A stretch of 64,000 nucleotides of DNA, from the NCBI RefSeq assembly GCF_002056795.1, contig NZ_CP020104.1, positions 1,189,001 through 1,253,000 of the forward strand, in the 5' to 3' direction. Below are positions 40,758-48,304 of this stretch, in pieces. Made by a program: the position numbers and the translations under genes. How positions within the stretch are numbered: the stretch's first letter is position 1; every line of letters starts with the position of its first letter. Source of the DNA: Spirosoma aerolatum (lineage in GTDB: Bacteria; Bacteroidota; Bacteroidia; Cytophagales; Spirosomataceae). The notes under the pieces are model-generated. The model saw nothing but the letters and a program-made list of their open reading frames with translations, had not been told where the DNA came from and did no database searches.

Positions 40758-41810
40758 CTAGGTTGCCATGTCGCGGGAAGCATCCAGATCGTTGTATTTC
40801 CGGTCGAGTCCTTCGGTCGATTTCTGGTCGGAACGATCGGGGCCAGAAATCATATCCTGTGCCGCAATGCTACTTTCATCGGCCATTTCGCGGGGTAAAC
40901 TCTCCGCTTCCCGCTTTTCCTCGGGTCGTTCGCCGGGTTGATTCTGAGTTGGGTCTTTGGCATTCACATCGTAGGGTCGAGCCGAATCGCCCGTATCGGG
41001 GGCGTCTTCCATACCCTCCTCCGTACCGGGAGCAGCTTTGGCAGCTTCGGCTATGTCCTCATGAATCCCTTCATATTGGGTATCCTTCTCTGCATTGGCC
41101 GACTTCGGTTCGGCCGGAGCCGCTACCGTAGCTGTGAATGTGCTTAATGAAGCAGGAACATTCCGAATATCGGGAACGGCTGGCTTTGGGGTATCCGGTA
41201 AGTCAGGGATTTCAGGGCCGGGTGTTGGTGGAGTGGGGGGCGTTTCCGGAGGCACACCGGGCGTTGGCGGAATAGGCTGCGTTGGGTCGGGTGTGCCGGG
41301 TGTGGGCGGAATCATGTTCTGAACGCCATTGCTGCCCAGCGGTTGCCCTCCGCCAATATAATTCCAGCCTGCAAACGAATTGGTCGATGTGCTTTTCGAG
41401 TCTGAATTGGTCGAATTATTGGGTTCGTCTTCCGATGGAAGACCGGTTGCCGTTGTTGAACCCGCATCTGGATTTCCCGTGATGTCGGCAACGGCAATTG
41501 GATCATTCGGTAAGATGGCTTCATCAACCCCTTCGCCTACGTGCAATGAGGCTTCCGAATTTTCGTACGTTTTTCCCCGCGATGGATCACCCTGTACGGT
41601 TCGTTCTTCGTCGGAGCTATAGCGATTGCGAAGTTGTTCATCTACAACATCATCGTCGGTATCACCAATAGGTGTCAGTTTACCGTCGACGAGTTTAACC
41701 ATATTTGTTTCGCCCTGATCGGCACCGAACATCGCTTCTGCGTTTTCGTTCGACACCAGATTGGCCTGTTGGGCGCCGTCGCTAAGGGCTGAAGAATTTG
41801 AGTTTTCCAT
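40758..41810 (-). CDS. Disordered acidic, Pro-rich protein of unknown function
   Basis: A 350-residue hydrophilic protein without signal peptide, membrane segment or Cys. Residues 1-150 are acidic and rich in Asn, Ser, Asp and Glu (for instance DDDVVDEQLRNRYSSDEERT). Residues about 163-220 form a proline-threonine region (PPTPGTPDPTQPIPPTPGVP and following). The remainder is rich in Glu, Ala and Asp and ends RKYNDLDASRDMAT. No folded domain is evident. Composition resembles the tail of the paralog 5 protein (2073-2765). A role as a hydrophilin-like or scaffold protein is only a guess. Confidence 0.75.
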   Translation of the reverse strand: MENSNSSALSDGAQQANLVSNENAEAMFGADQGETNMVKLVDGKLTPIGDTDDDVVDEQLRNRYSSDEERTVQGDPSRGKTYENSEASLHVGEGVDEAILPNDPIAVADITGNPDAGSTTATGLPSEDEPNNSTNSDSKSTSTNSFAGWNYIGGGQPLGSNGVQNMIPPTPGTPDPTQPIPPTPGVPPETPPTPPTPGPEIPDLPDTPKPAVPDIRNVPASLSTFTATVAAPAEPKSANAEKDTQYEGIHEDIAEAAKAAPGTEEGMEDAPDTGDSARPYDVNAKDPTQNQPGERPEEKREAESLPREMADESSIAAQDMISGPDRSDQKSTEGLDRKYNDLDASRDMAT

Positions 41811-41865
41811 GAGAACTGTGAATGTTTTAGGTTTAAAAAGAACTACTGAAAACGCAAAAGGTTTT

Positions 41866-41922
41866 GTAACACGGACAAGATGTCCGCAGTGGTATTGAAT
41901 GCGGGCATCTTGTCCGTGTTAC
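41866..41922. repeat. GTAACRCGG-family inverted repeat (copy 1)
   Basis: Arms of 22 bases (41866-41887 and 41901-41922) start and end with GTAACACGG and CCGTGTTAC and pair with one mismatch around a 13-base loop. A related element with ends GTAACGCGG and CCGCGTTAC lies at 61631-61688. Both have nearly the same length (57 and 58 bp) but different inner arms, so the inner arm changes are compensatory. Confidence 0.75.
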
Positions 41923-41926
41923 GTCG

Positions 41927-44900
41927 TTACTTCAGCGCATCAAATAAAATCTCGGCGGGGTGCTGGGCTTTTCTGCCGGTTCCATCCTTGATCTGATGGC
42001 GGCAACTTGTACCCGCAGCCGAAATAATAGCCTCTTCTGCTTTTCGTACCGTAGGGAACAAGACTAGCTCACCAATTTGCATCGATAACTCGTAATGCTC
42101 TGCTTCGTAACCGAATGATCCAGCCATTCCGCAGCAGCCGGATGGTATCAGCTGTACGTTGTAATTAGTAGGTAAAGAAAGCACCTTTTTCACGGGAACC
42201 ATCGACGAGAGGGCTTTTTGGTGGCAATGGCCGTGTACTTTCACCAATCGGGCTTCTTCGGTAAATAAACGCTTGTTTACTCGACCGGCTTCCACTTCCT
42301 GAGCCAGCCATTCTTCGAACAGAAAAACGTTTTTGGCAATGCGCTGGGCATCCGCCTTCAGTTCAGTCGGCACTAAATCAGGATATTCGTCACGGAACGT
42401 CAGAATGGCCGAAGGTTCTAAGCCAATCAAAGGCGTTTCGTCGGTTACTTGATCTTTTAGTAAGGTTACGTTTCGAATAGCGAGCTTTCGGGCTTCATCG
42501 ACCAGGCCTTTCGACAGGTAGGTTCGGCCACTCTCGGCATGGTCGGGAATCGTGACCGTATAGCCTAGTCGCTCCAGCAACTGAATCGCTTTCTGCCCAA
42601 CCTCCACGTCGTTGTAATTGGTGAATTCATCGGCGAAAAGCATGGGGCGTGGGGCATGGGGCATGGATTGGGAAATGTGCTCCTTGTTCCCTGCTCCCTG
42701 CTCCCTGCTCTTCGCCCATGTCTTCAACGTCGTATCCGCTAAATGCGGCATGGTTCGGTCGGGGTGGAAGCCGACCAGTTGGTTGGCTACCCGGCGAAGG
42801 GCAGGAGCGTTGTAAATGGCGTTGTAAGCCCAGGGAGCCAGACTAGCCAACGACATCAGCTTCGTGAAGTTACCAACGAGTTTGGCCCGTAGCGGAACGC
42901 CTTTTTCATGGTAATGCTGTTGCGTAAATTCGGCTTTCATGCGCGCCATATCGACGCTCGACGGGCATTCAGCTTTGCAGCCTTTGCACGACAAACATAA
43001 GTCGAGTACCTCTTTGGCTGCTTCATAGTCCAGCTCAGTAGGTGCCGATTGGTTACTGTAAAAATGCCGGAGAATATTGGCGCGAGCGCGGGTAGTATCG
43101 CGTTCCCGCCGGGTAGCCATGTAGCTTGGGCACATGGTGCCGCCCGAAATTTCGGTTTTACGGCAGTCGCCGGAGCCAGAGCATTTTTCGGCCAGTTCGA
43201 GCAAACCACCATCTTTCGAAAAGTCGAAAACGGTTTTAGGTTGCGAAATCACTATATCGGCTTCCGAACGCAGCGACTCATTCATCGGTGGCGGATCAAT
43301 GACTTTGCCGGGATTGAAGGTGTTGTGGGGGTCCCAAAGGGTTTTGACTTCTTTGCACAACTGGTAATTTTCTGGACCCAACATATAGGCAATGAATTCG
43401 CCCCGTAGCCGCCCGTCGCCGTGCTCACCCGATAAGGAGCCACCGTATTTTTTGACCAACTGTGCCGTATCCATCAGCAGCGCCCGGAAATTGGCGCGCC
43501 CCTCCGACGATTTTAGATTGATGAGGGGAAGAACATGAATTTCGCCCGCTCCGGCATGGGCCGAGTATTCGAGTTTTAGCCCATGGTTCTCCCAGGCCAT
43601 CCGGTCCAGTTCGTCGATGTAGTCGGGCAGGTCGTGAACATCAACGGCCGTATCTTCGATCACGTTGGCTGGTTTTGCGTCGCCCGGAATATTGTACATG
43701 ATACTGAGTCCTGCTTTTCGCAGTGCCCAGGGCTTTTTTGTTTCTTCGTCGAACAGAATCGGGTAGGTGTAGCCCAATCCCTTTTCTTTTAGTGTAGCTA
43801 CAAATGCATTGGCTTTTTGGGTAACCCCTTCTTTGGTGTCATCGAAAAACTCGACCATCAGGATTGCCTTAGGGTCGCCCTCCACAAACGCCCGGTTTTT
43901 GGTTTGTTCGATGTTGGTTTTGGTCAGTTGCAGGATGTAATCATCGACCAGTTCCGAGGCCGCACAGTGGTGCGCCAGCGCTACCAGATTGGCTTCCAGC
44001 GATTGGCGGATCGTCGAAAAGTGGGCGCAGACCAGGGCCGTTTCTTTAGGCGGCAAGGGCAGTAGATTCAATTTGGCTTCGACAATAAAGCAGAGAGTCC
44101 CTTCTGAACCCGCAATGAGGTTAGCAAAGTTGAAGAGCGGGGTAATAAGCGAAGCCGAACTCACGTTTTTCTGCTCCTTGCTCCCTGCTCCCTGCTCTCC
44201 GCTAAAAAAATCCACTAGTGCATCCAGCGCATACCCCGTGTTTCGGCGGGTGACGGTGGGTTTGGGGTAGCCATCGCGGATGTGCTGTTGGATTTCGGGT
44301 TTGGAAAGCCAGTCTCGAAACTGCACGTATAGCCGTTGTTCAAGTGGGCTAACCACGTTTTCGCCCCGGCATTTGGCGTCGAATTGCTCTTTTGTCAGTG
44401 GACCAAACTTGACCTCGGCACCGTCGCTAAGAACGACCCGAACGTCGATCAGATGGTCGCGGGTGGTGCCCCAGATGATGGAGTGAAGGCCACAGGAGTT
44501 GTTGCCAATCATTCCGCCAATCATGGCCCGGCTGGCCGTACTGGTTTCGGGGCCAAACAGCAGACCATGTGGTTTCAGAAAGGCATTCAGATCGTCGCGA
44601 ATAACGCCGGGTTGTACACGTACCCATCGTTCGGCAGTATTAACTTCCTGAATTTTTCCGAAGTACTTAGAAATATCGACCACGATGCCGCTGCCTACGA
44701 CCTGACCGGCGAGTGAGGTTCCGGCTGCACGAGGAATCAAGCCTAACCCATGTTGCTGGGCGAATCGTAGCAATCGTTTGATGTCGGCGACCGATCTGGG
44801 TAGGGCTACCGCTATGGGCATCTCCTGATAAACCGATGCATCCGTTGCGTAGAGTAAACGCTGGGCGGTGTGTTCGGGTGATTCATCGAAATAGAGGTCC

Positions 44901-44956
44901 CCTTCAAATGAAGGTTCCAGCGAGGCAAAAGGCGGTTTATGAGGAAGACGAAACAT
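41927..44956 (-). CDS. Fused FAD-linked oxidase and Fe-S oxidoreductase (GlcD-GlcF type)
   Basis: A 1009-residue fusion. The N-terminal part (about 1-520) is a vanillyl-alcohol-oxidase-type FAD domain (AVALPRSVADIKRLLRFAQQ, LIPRAAGTSLAGQVVG, GPETSTASRAMIGGMIGNNSCG) with its FAD-oxidase C-terminal domain (SGEHGDGRLRGEFI). The C-terminal part is an Fe-S unit with CSGSGDCRK, the cluster motif CLSCKGCKAECPSS (about 660) and cysteine-rich CCG-type segments (HGHCHQKAL, SGCCGMAGSFGYEAEH). It probably oxidises a 2-hydroxy acid such as lactate or glycolate. Two in-frame inserts, about residues 251-266 and 746-771, are encoded by heptamer-repeat DNA (44173-44200 and 42641-42720). The start at 44956 (MFRLPHKP) is preferred. 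Confidence 0.92.
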   Translation of the reverse strand: MFRLPHKPPFASLEPSFEGDLYFDESPEHTAQRLLYATDASVYQEMPIAVALPRSVADIKRLLRFAQQHGLGLIPRAAGTSLAGQVVGSGIVVDISKYFGKIQEVNTAERWVRVQPGVIRDDLNAFLKPHGLLFGPETSTASRAMIGGMIGNNSCGLHSIIWGTTRDHLIDVRVVLSDGAEVKFGPLTKEQFDAKCRGENVVSPLEQRLYVQFRDWLSKPEIQQHIRDGYPKPTVTRRNTGYALDALVDFFSGEQGAGSKEQKNVSSASLITPLFNFANLIAGSEGTLCFIVEAKLNLLPLPPKETALVCAHFSTIRQSLEANLVALAHHCAASELVDDYILQLTKTNIEQTKNRAFVEGDPKAILMVEFFDDTKEGVTQKANAFVATLKEKGLGYTYPILFDEETKKPWALRKAGLSIMYNIPGDAKPANVIEDTAVDVHDLPDYIDELDRMAWENHGLKLEYSAHAGAGEIHVLPLINLKSSEGRANFRALLMDTAQLVKKYGGSLSGEHGDGRLRGEFIAYMLGPENYQLCKEVKTLWDPHNTFNPGKVIDPPPMNESLRSEADIVISQPKTVFDFSKDGGLLELAEKCSGSGDCRKTEISGGTMCPSYMATRRERDTTRARANILRHFYSNQSAPTELDYEAAKEVLDLCLSCKGCKAECPSSVDMARMKAEFTQQHYHEKGVPLRAKLVGNFTKLMSLASLAPWAYNAIYNAPALRRVANQLVGFHPDRTMPHLADTTLKTWAKSREQGAGNKEHISQSMPHAPRPMLFADEFTNYNDVEVGQKAIQLLERLGYTVTIPDHAESGRTYLSKGLVDEARKLAIRNVTLLKDQVTDETPLIGLEPSAILTFRDEYPDLVPTELKADAQRIAKNVFLFEEWLAQEVEAGRVNKRLFTEEARLVKVHGHCHQKALSSMVPVKKVLSLPTNYNVQLIPSGCCGMAGSFGYEAEHYELSMQIGELVLFPTVRKAEEAIISAAGTSCRHQIKDGTGRKAQHPAEILFDALK
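42641..42720. repeat. Heptamer-repeat insertion inside the oxidoreductase gene (site 1)
   Basis: Units GGGGCGT, GGGGCAT, GGGGCAT, GGATTGG are followed by GCTCCTT, GTTCCCT, GCTCCCT, GCTCCCT, GCTCTTC, GCCCATG. The ends are short inverted repeats (CATGGGGCG and CGCCCATG). On the coding strand it reads SREQGAGNKEHISQSMPHAP, a segment with no expected counterpart in the enzyme family, and it keeps the frame. Confidence 0.8.
44173..44200. repeat. Heptamer-repeat insertion inside the oxidoreductase gene (site 2)
   Basis: Units GCTCCTT, GCTCCCT, GCTCCCT, GCTCTCC in tandem. On the coding strand they give SGEQGAGSKEQ, nearly the same peptide as at site 1, so both runs sit in the same reading frame. 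The insert falls in a polar loop of the FAD domain. Confidence 0.8.
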
Positions 44957-45052
44957 ACAGGCAAGAATCAAACGCATCGTAAAGATACGAAAACCACAGG
45001 CAGATTATGGAAAACGCTACGCTGGTTCATCCATCAGCAAACGACTACCGCT

Positions 45053-45601
45053 ATGACTTTCCGCCGAACATCTACACCTATTCGCGTTGACTTTACCCCC
45101 TTTGTCGATCTTGCCTTTTTGCTATTGACCTTCTTTATGCTGATCAAAACGGTGCAAAAGCCTGCCATCATGTCTACATCTATTCGTAATACCAAGAAGA
45201 TTTTCTGTGCAGAGCATCCGAAACCAGATGCACACGTATTCCTTTTGGCCAACAATCGAATAGGTTTTCTGAGGTATCGACCCGATGGCTCGAATGCGGA
45301 GTTTTTAGAAACCGACTACTCCGTTGAAGGCATCAGGAAGCAGCTACTGAGCATCAGCCTGAACCACAAGTATGGGGCTATTGTCCTGATTAAACCTACG
45401 AATCAGGCAACTTTCAAAAATATTGTTGATGTGCTGGACGAACTGCAAATTCTTGGGCATATCGGGTTTCATCTGGGGTACGATCTGACTGTTGACGAGA
45501 AGGCTATGCTGGGGAAATACAAACGATATAAAGCGGCTAACCTGTCAACTCCTGTATTGATACAGATTCCTTTATATGCTAAAAGAATACCTATTATCTA
45601 A
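45053..45601 (+). CDS. ExbD/TolR-family proton-channel protein, copy 1
   Basis: A 182-residue inner-membrane protein with one N-terminal helix and a periplasmic domain. The signature RVDFTPFVDLAFLLLTFFML matches Bacteroidota ExbD proteins, including the membrane Asp needed for proton coupling (about residue 20). The periplasmic part includes AIVLIKPTNQATFKNIVDVLDEL, the usual ExbD beta-alpha segment. The ATG at 45053 is chosen; the longer open frame to 44939 overlaps the divergent oxidoreductase start. No exbB or tonB is near. The second copy starts 5 bp after its stop. Confidence 0.88.
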   Translation: MTFRRTSTPIRVDFTPFVDLAFLLLTFFMLIKTVQKPAIMSTSIRNTKKIFCAEHPKPDAHVFLLANNRIGFLRYRPDGSNAEFLETDYSVEGIRKQLLSISLNHKYGAIVLIKPTNQATFKNIVDVLDELQILGHIGFHLGYDLTVDEKAMLGKYKRYKAANLSTPVLIQIPLYAKRIPII

Positions 45602-45606
45602 TCACT

Positions 45607-46161
45607 ATGCTGACACGACGAATATCTGCTTCTCTTCGCGTTGATTTTACGCCTTTTGTTAGCGTTGCTCTGCTGTTAATTGTGTTTTTTGTTTGGGCAA
45701 AAATGGTACAACGACTAAATGTTATGGCTTTAGCTGTACCAGATAAAATCAATTGTGAATACGTTCAGATTGACGGCTGGAGCACAATACTGACTATATA
45801 TTTAATAGGTGATCATAATGTACTCTATGCGTTTGGTGAACCAGGGCAGCAATCTAATTTAACGATGGCTCACCTTCAAGGGAAGGCCATGAGGGGAACT
45901 CTACTACACCTATCAAAAAAACTAAAAGACCGAGTTGTTATCGTTATTAAACCGACCGATGAGTCAACCTACGCTGATATAGTAGATATGCTTGACGAGA
46001 TGCATCTTGTTAAGTTTAAGCGATATGCCTTAGTAGATGCATTAACTCCTGCTGAGCGATCATCGGTAACCCAATTCTTGCATTCACCCCCGATCAAAGA
46101 CACGCTTCAGGCGGCTGCCGATAAAACTGCCCACAAACGTCAGGATCATGGAACCGTATAG
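45607..46161 (+). CDS. ExbD-like protein, copy 2, lacking the membrane Asp
   Basis: A 184-residue paralog of copy 1 with the same plan: RVDFTPFVSVALLLIVFFVW helix, then a periplasmic domain with VVIVIKPTDESTYADIVDML. The Asp of FVDLAF is replaced by Ser (FVSVAL), and no other acidic residue lies in the helix, so on its own it should not conduct protons. It could form a mixed dimer with copy 1. The C-terminal 26 codons overlap the end of the convergent membrane-protein gene (46084-46161). Confidence 0.82.
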   Translation: MLTRRISASLRVDFTPFVSVALLLIVFFVWAKMVQRLNVMALAVPDKINCEYVQIDGWSTILTIYLIGDHNVLYAFGEPGQQSNLTMAHLQGKAMRGTLLHLSKKLKDRVVIVIKPTDESTYADIVDMLDEMHLVKFKRYALVDALTPAERSSVTQFLHSPPIKDTLQAAADKTAHKRQDHGTV

Positions 46162-46431
46162 TCCGAAATTCTCCAGTTCGATATTGAAGGAATTGGTCGG
46201 GTGTTCGAGAACGAACGTGTAGACAAGCCAGATCGATGCTGCCTGGACAATGGCCAGAAACCAGCCTTTGCGGGGTTCCAGAAATCCCAAACCTGTGGCT
46301 AAAATGGTTGCGACCAGGTAAGGAAGATGGGCGGCTATGGCAACGCGAATGCAATACAGCAGAAAAGCACTACCAATCAGCGTCAGTAGGGTATTCAGGA
46401 GAAGTCGGCGGTCGAAGAAGGAATTACTCAT
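46084..46431 (-). CDS. Small four-helix membrane protein of unknown function
   Basis: A 115-residue inner-membrane protein. Four hydrophobic segments are visible: LLLNTLLTLIGSAFLLYCI, LPYLVATILATGLGFL, GWFLAIVQAASIWLVYTFVL and GLYGSMILTFVGSFIG. The start is the ATG at 46429-46431 (MSNSFFDRR); codons upstream in the same frame belong to a heptamer palindrome. It lies 78 bp downstream of the DUF4097 gene on the same strand and could be cotranscribed with it. I do not recognise the family. Confidence 0.78.
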   Translation of the reverse strand: MSNSFFDRRLLLNTLLTLIGSAFLLYCIRVAIAAHLPYLVATILATGLGFLEPRKGWFLAIVQAASIWLVYTFVLEHPTNSFNIELENFGLYGSMILTFVGSFIGSRLKRVFDRG

Positions 46432-46435
46432 ATAG

Positions 46436-46504
46436 ATATGATGTATGATATAGGATGTATAGCTTGTAAAAGCTCGGCCATACATCCTATATCATACATC
46501 ATAT
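46436..46504. repeat. Heptamer inverted repeat (TGTATGA type)
   Basis: Perfect 25-bp arms (46436-46460 and 46480-46504) around a 19-base loop. Each arm is built of 7-bp units (GATATGA, TGTATGA, TATAGGA, TGTATAG). It fills the gap between the DUF4097 gene and the small membrane-protein gene. Confidence 0.9.
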
Positions 46505-46509
46505 ATCCC

Positions 46510-47562
46510 TTACTGGTTCACATACACGCTACCTGCCGAAGCCGAAAGTGTAACGGGGATGCCACCACCATTGAGCGTACCTTTAATGTGGTTCCGGTCT
46601 GTATCGCCACTGAAGTTGTTCAGCGGAATTTTGATATGGTTGCCGCTTAGGTTTAAGCTGATGCCTTTATCGAGGGGCATTCTGACGCGAACGCTACCGG
46701 CGCTGGTCGACAGACGAATCGGGCCCGTCAGTTTGCTGATGCTCACGTCTACGCCACCAGCGCTGGTACTAGCGTCGATGCTACCAGCGATGTTTTCCAG
46801 ACGAACCGAGCCCCCCGATGTACCCGCTTTGATGTCGCCTTCAATGTCTTCACCATTCACGCTACCGCCACTGGTTTGGGCATCAATAGGGCCTTTCAGG
46901 TCGGTCAGGCGAATGCTGCCGCCTGAGGTGTGCAGCCGCATTTTGCCCGATGATGATTTGGCTTCGATGGAGCCGCCCGAGGTTTGCAGATCGATTTCAC
47001 CGGAGCCATTTGCCTGGCAACCGTCGAGATGAATGCTACCGCCGGAGGTTTGGCCGTTGATGTCGCCATCCACATCACTCATGTGCAGGCTACCACCGCT
47101 CGTGCGGAATTTCTGCGTGCCGGTCAGAGCGGCCAGGTGAATGCTACCCCCAGATGTACGCAGATCGGTAGCGATGTTACGGGGGGTATAGAATTTGAAG
47201 CCGATACTGAGCGAGCGCTTCCAGTCGCGGTCGTTGTTCCGGCGTTTGGCGGTGGCCACTACCGTGTTGCCTTCCTGCGTAATGGAGATGTCGTAATCTC
47301 TGAGCCGCTCTTCGATTTCGGCCTTATCCAGATTGCCGTTGCCGTTATTGCCGCGTACATACATTTCTACTTTTACGTCTTTTCCTGAACCGCCCTCTAC
47401 GGTCAGGCTACCACCCGAGGTTTCGGCCCGAACGGTGTTGATATTGCCCGAAAAGGTTTTGGTCTGGTAAGGGGCTGGATCGTCGGATGGGCGATTGGCA
47501 AGGGTTGTCAGCGAGAGGGTTGTTACGCCGAGGAGTGTTAAGAAGAATTGATTCCGTTTCAT
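46510..47562 (-). CDS. DUF4097-family exported beta-repeat protein
   Basis: A 350-residue exported protein with signal peptide (1-22). From about residue 45 it is a series of short beta-repeats in which TSGGS or ASGGS/TSAGS recurs roughly every 18-23 residues (DLRTSGGSIHLAAL, KFRTSGGSLHMSDV, NGQTSGGSIHLDG, DLQTSGGSIEAKS and so on). This is the pattern of DUF4097 adhesin-like beta-solenoids. Family members often lie beside sigma/anti-sigma genes, as at 59898-61606. Here the gene instead has a sigma-54-type promoter with an upstream activator site (47670-47778), suggesting envelope-stress control by an NtrC-type activator. Confidence 0.85.
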   Translation of the reverse strand: MKRNQFFLTLLGVTTLSLTTLANRPSDDPAPYQTKTFSGNINTVRAETSGGSLTVEGGSGKDVKVEMYVRGNNGNGNLDKAEIEERLRDYDISITQEGNTVVATAKRRNNDRDWKRSLSIGFKFYTPRNIATDLRTSGGSIHLAALTGTQKFRTSGGSLHMSDVDGDINGQTSGGSIHLDGCQANGSGEIDLQTSGGSIEAKSSSGKMRLHTSGGSIRLTDLKGPIDAQTSGGSVNGEDIEGDIKAGTSGGSVRLENIAGSIDASTSAGGVDVSISKLTGPIRLSTSAGSVRVRMPLDKGISLNLSGNHIKIPLNNFSGDTDRNHIKGTLNGGGIPVTLSASAGSVYVNQ

Positions 47563-47669
47563 ACGATTGGTTTTGATTTCGATGTACTAAAGATGCGGTT
47601 TCGCTTACGAAGGTTGCATTAGCTGTTGTTGTCATCCGTTAGGCATTGACCATACGGTTAATAATGGAT

Positions 47670-47686
47670 TGGCAAGGGCTGTGCCA
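47670..47686 (-). promoter_or_regulatory. Sigma-54 promoter of the DUF4097 gene
   Basis: On the minus strand the site reads TGGCACAGCCCTTGCCA, which matches the sigma-54 consensus TGGCAC-N5-TTGC fully at the -24 GG and -12 GC and their spacing. Transcription would start near 47659, about 100 bases before the ATG at 47562. The paired palindromes at 47741-47778 lie at about -90 and -112, the normal place for an activator. Confidence 0.75.
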
Positions 47687-47740
47687 CTTTGTGTAAGCCA
47701 TTGATTTGTAGTGTGTTGTTTTTGGTGTGCACATTTTACC

Positions 47741-47778
47741 TGTCCGTCTGCGGACACACAGCTGTTCATTCGCGGACA
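47741..47778. promoter_or_regulatory. Tandem TGTCCG-n4-CGGACA activator site (copy A)
   Basis: TGTCCGTCTGCGGACA (47741-47756) is a perfect interrupted palindrome, and TGTTCATTCGCGGACA (47763-47778) a half-degenerate second copy 22 bp away centre to centre. The first centre (47748.5) is 64 bp from the -24 GG of the sigma-54 promoter, exactly the value at copy B (58498-58534). It fits an NtrC-family enhancer-binding protein site; the protein is not encoded in the window. Confidence 0.7.
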
Positions 47779-48073
47779 GGTATGACGCTTTACCAAGATC
47801 CATAGTATTTCGTTAGGTCATTAATTGGCACATAATAAAGTGCCATGAATCGTAAAATAGTACTATTATTAGTTATTTATACGGATAGGTATTAATGTGT
47901 ACTACTTATAATTCAGAGCATTATCTTAAAAAAATACTTAGCTGGTTAGTAGAATTATTAGGCTATTTTGGTTTTTATTTTGAAATAATCGAAGAATGTG
48001 AAATAATATTTTAATTATTTGTTAATTTATTAGAATAAAATTGTGAATAAATATTTTAATTAAAAATATAGTA

Positions 48074-48105
48074 TTGATTTTATGTTTTTATTGGAATTAT
48101 ATTTG
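48074..48105 (+). promoter_or_regulatory. Putative housekeeping promoter of the fourth susC
   Basis: TTG (48074-48076), 21 bases, and TATATTTG (48098-48105) match the Bacteroidota promoter pattern. Transcription would begin near 48111, leaving an untranslated leader of about 195 bases. The surrounding 47820-48120 is markedly AT-rich. I see no other feature in the rest of the gap. Confidence 0.45.
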
Positions 48106-48304
48106 GATTAAAAATAGCCTGGCAACAGGTTATTCGGTTCTATGCCTGGCCAGCATCAATAAGTCTTTAAGTACCCTAACGAGGAAGGGCATAATGCCTG
48201 CCTTGTCCAGATTTCTTTCCACGTAATAAAGCGCCTGTTCTTTTTCCATTAGCACCAGTCAGTTACTGGCGTAGGTGTTCTTTTTAACCTAATCATGGAG
48301 TGAA

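Noticed and set aside
42641..44200. Heptamer runs as a possible CRISPR-like or tandem-repeat array
   Set aside because: Units are 7 bp, directly abutting, without spacers, and lie in frame in a gene; no cas gene is near.
44939..45052. N-terminal extension of the first ExbD-like gene
   Set aside because: It overlaps the start of the divergent oxidoreductase gene and adds a basic stretch before the conserved RVDFTPFVD start.
46429..46485. Upstream start for the small membrane protein (extra 18 residues)
   Set aside because: The extra codons are the arm of the heptamer palindrome and would encode a repeat-derived peptide.
47741..47778. TGTCCG palindromes as members of the GTAACACGGACA hairpin family at 41866
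   Set aside because: The CGGACA string is shared, but the arms, length and tandem layout differ, and the 64-bp link to a -24 element applies only to the two promoter sites.
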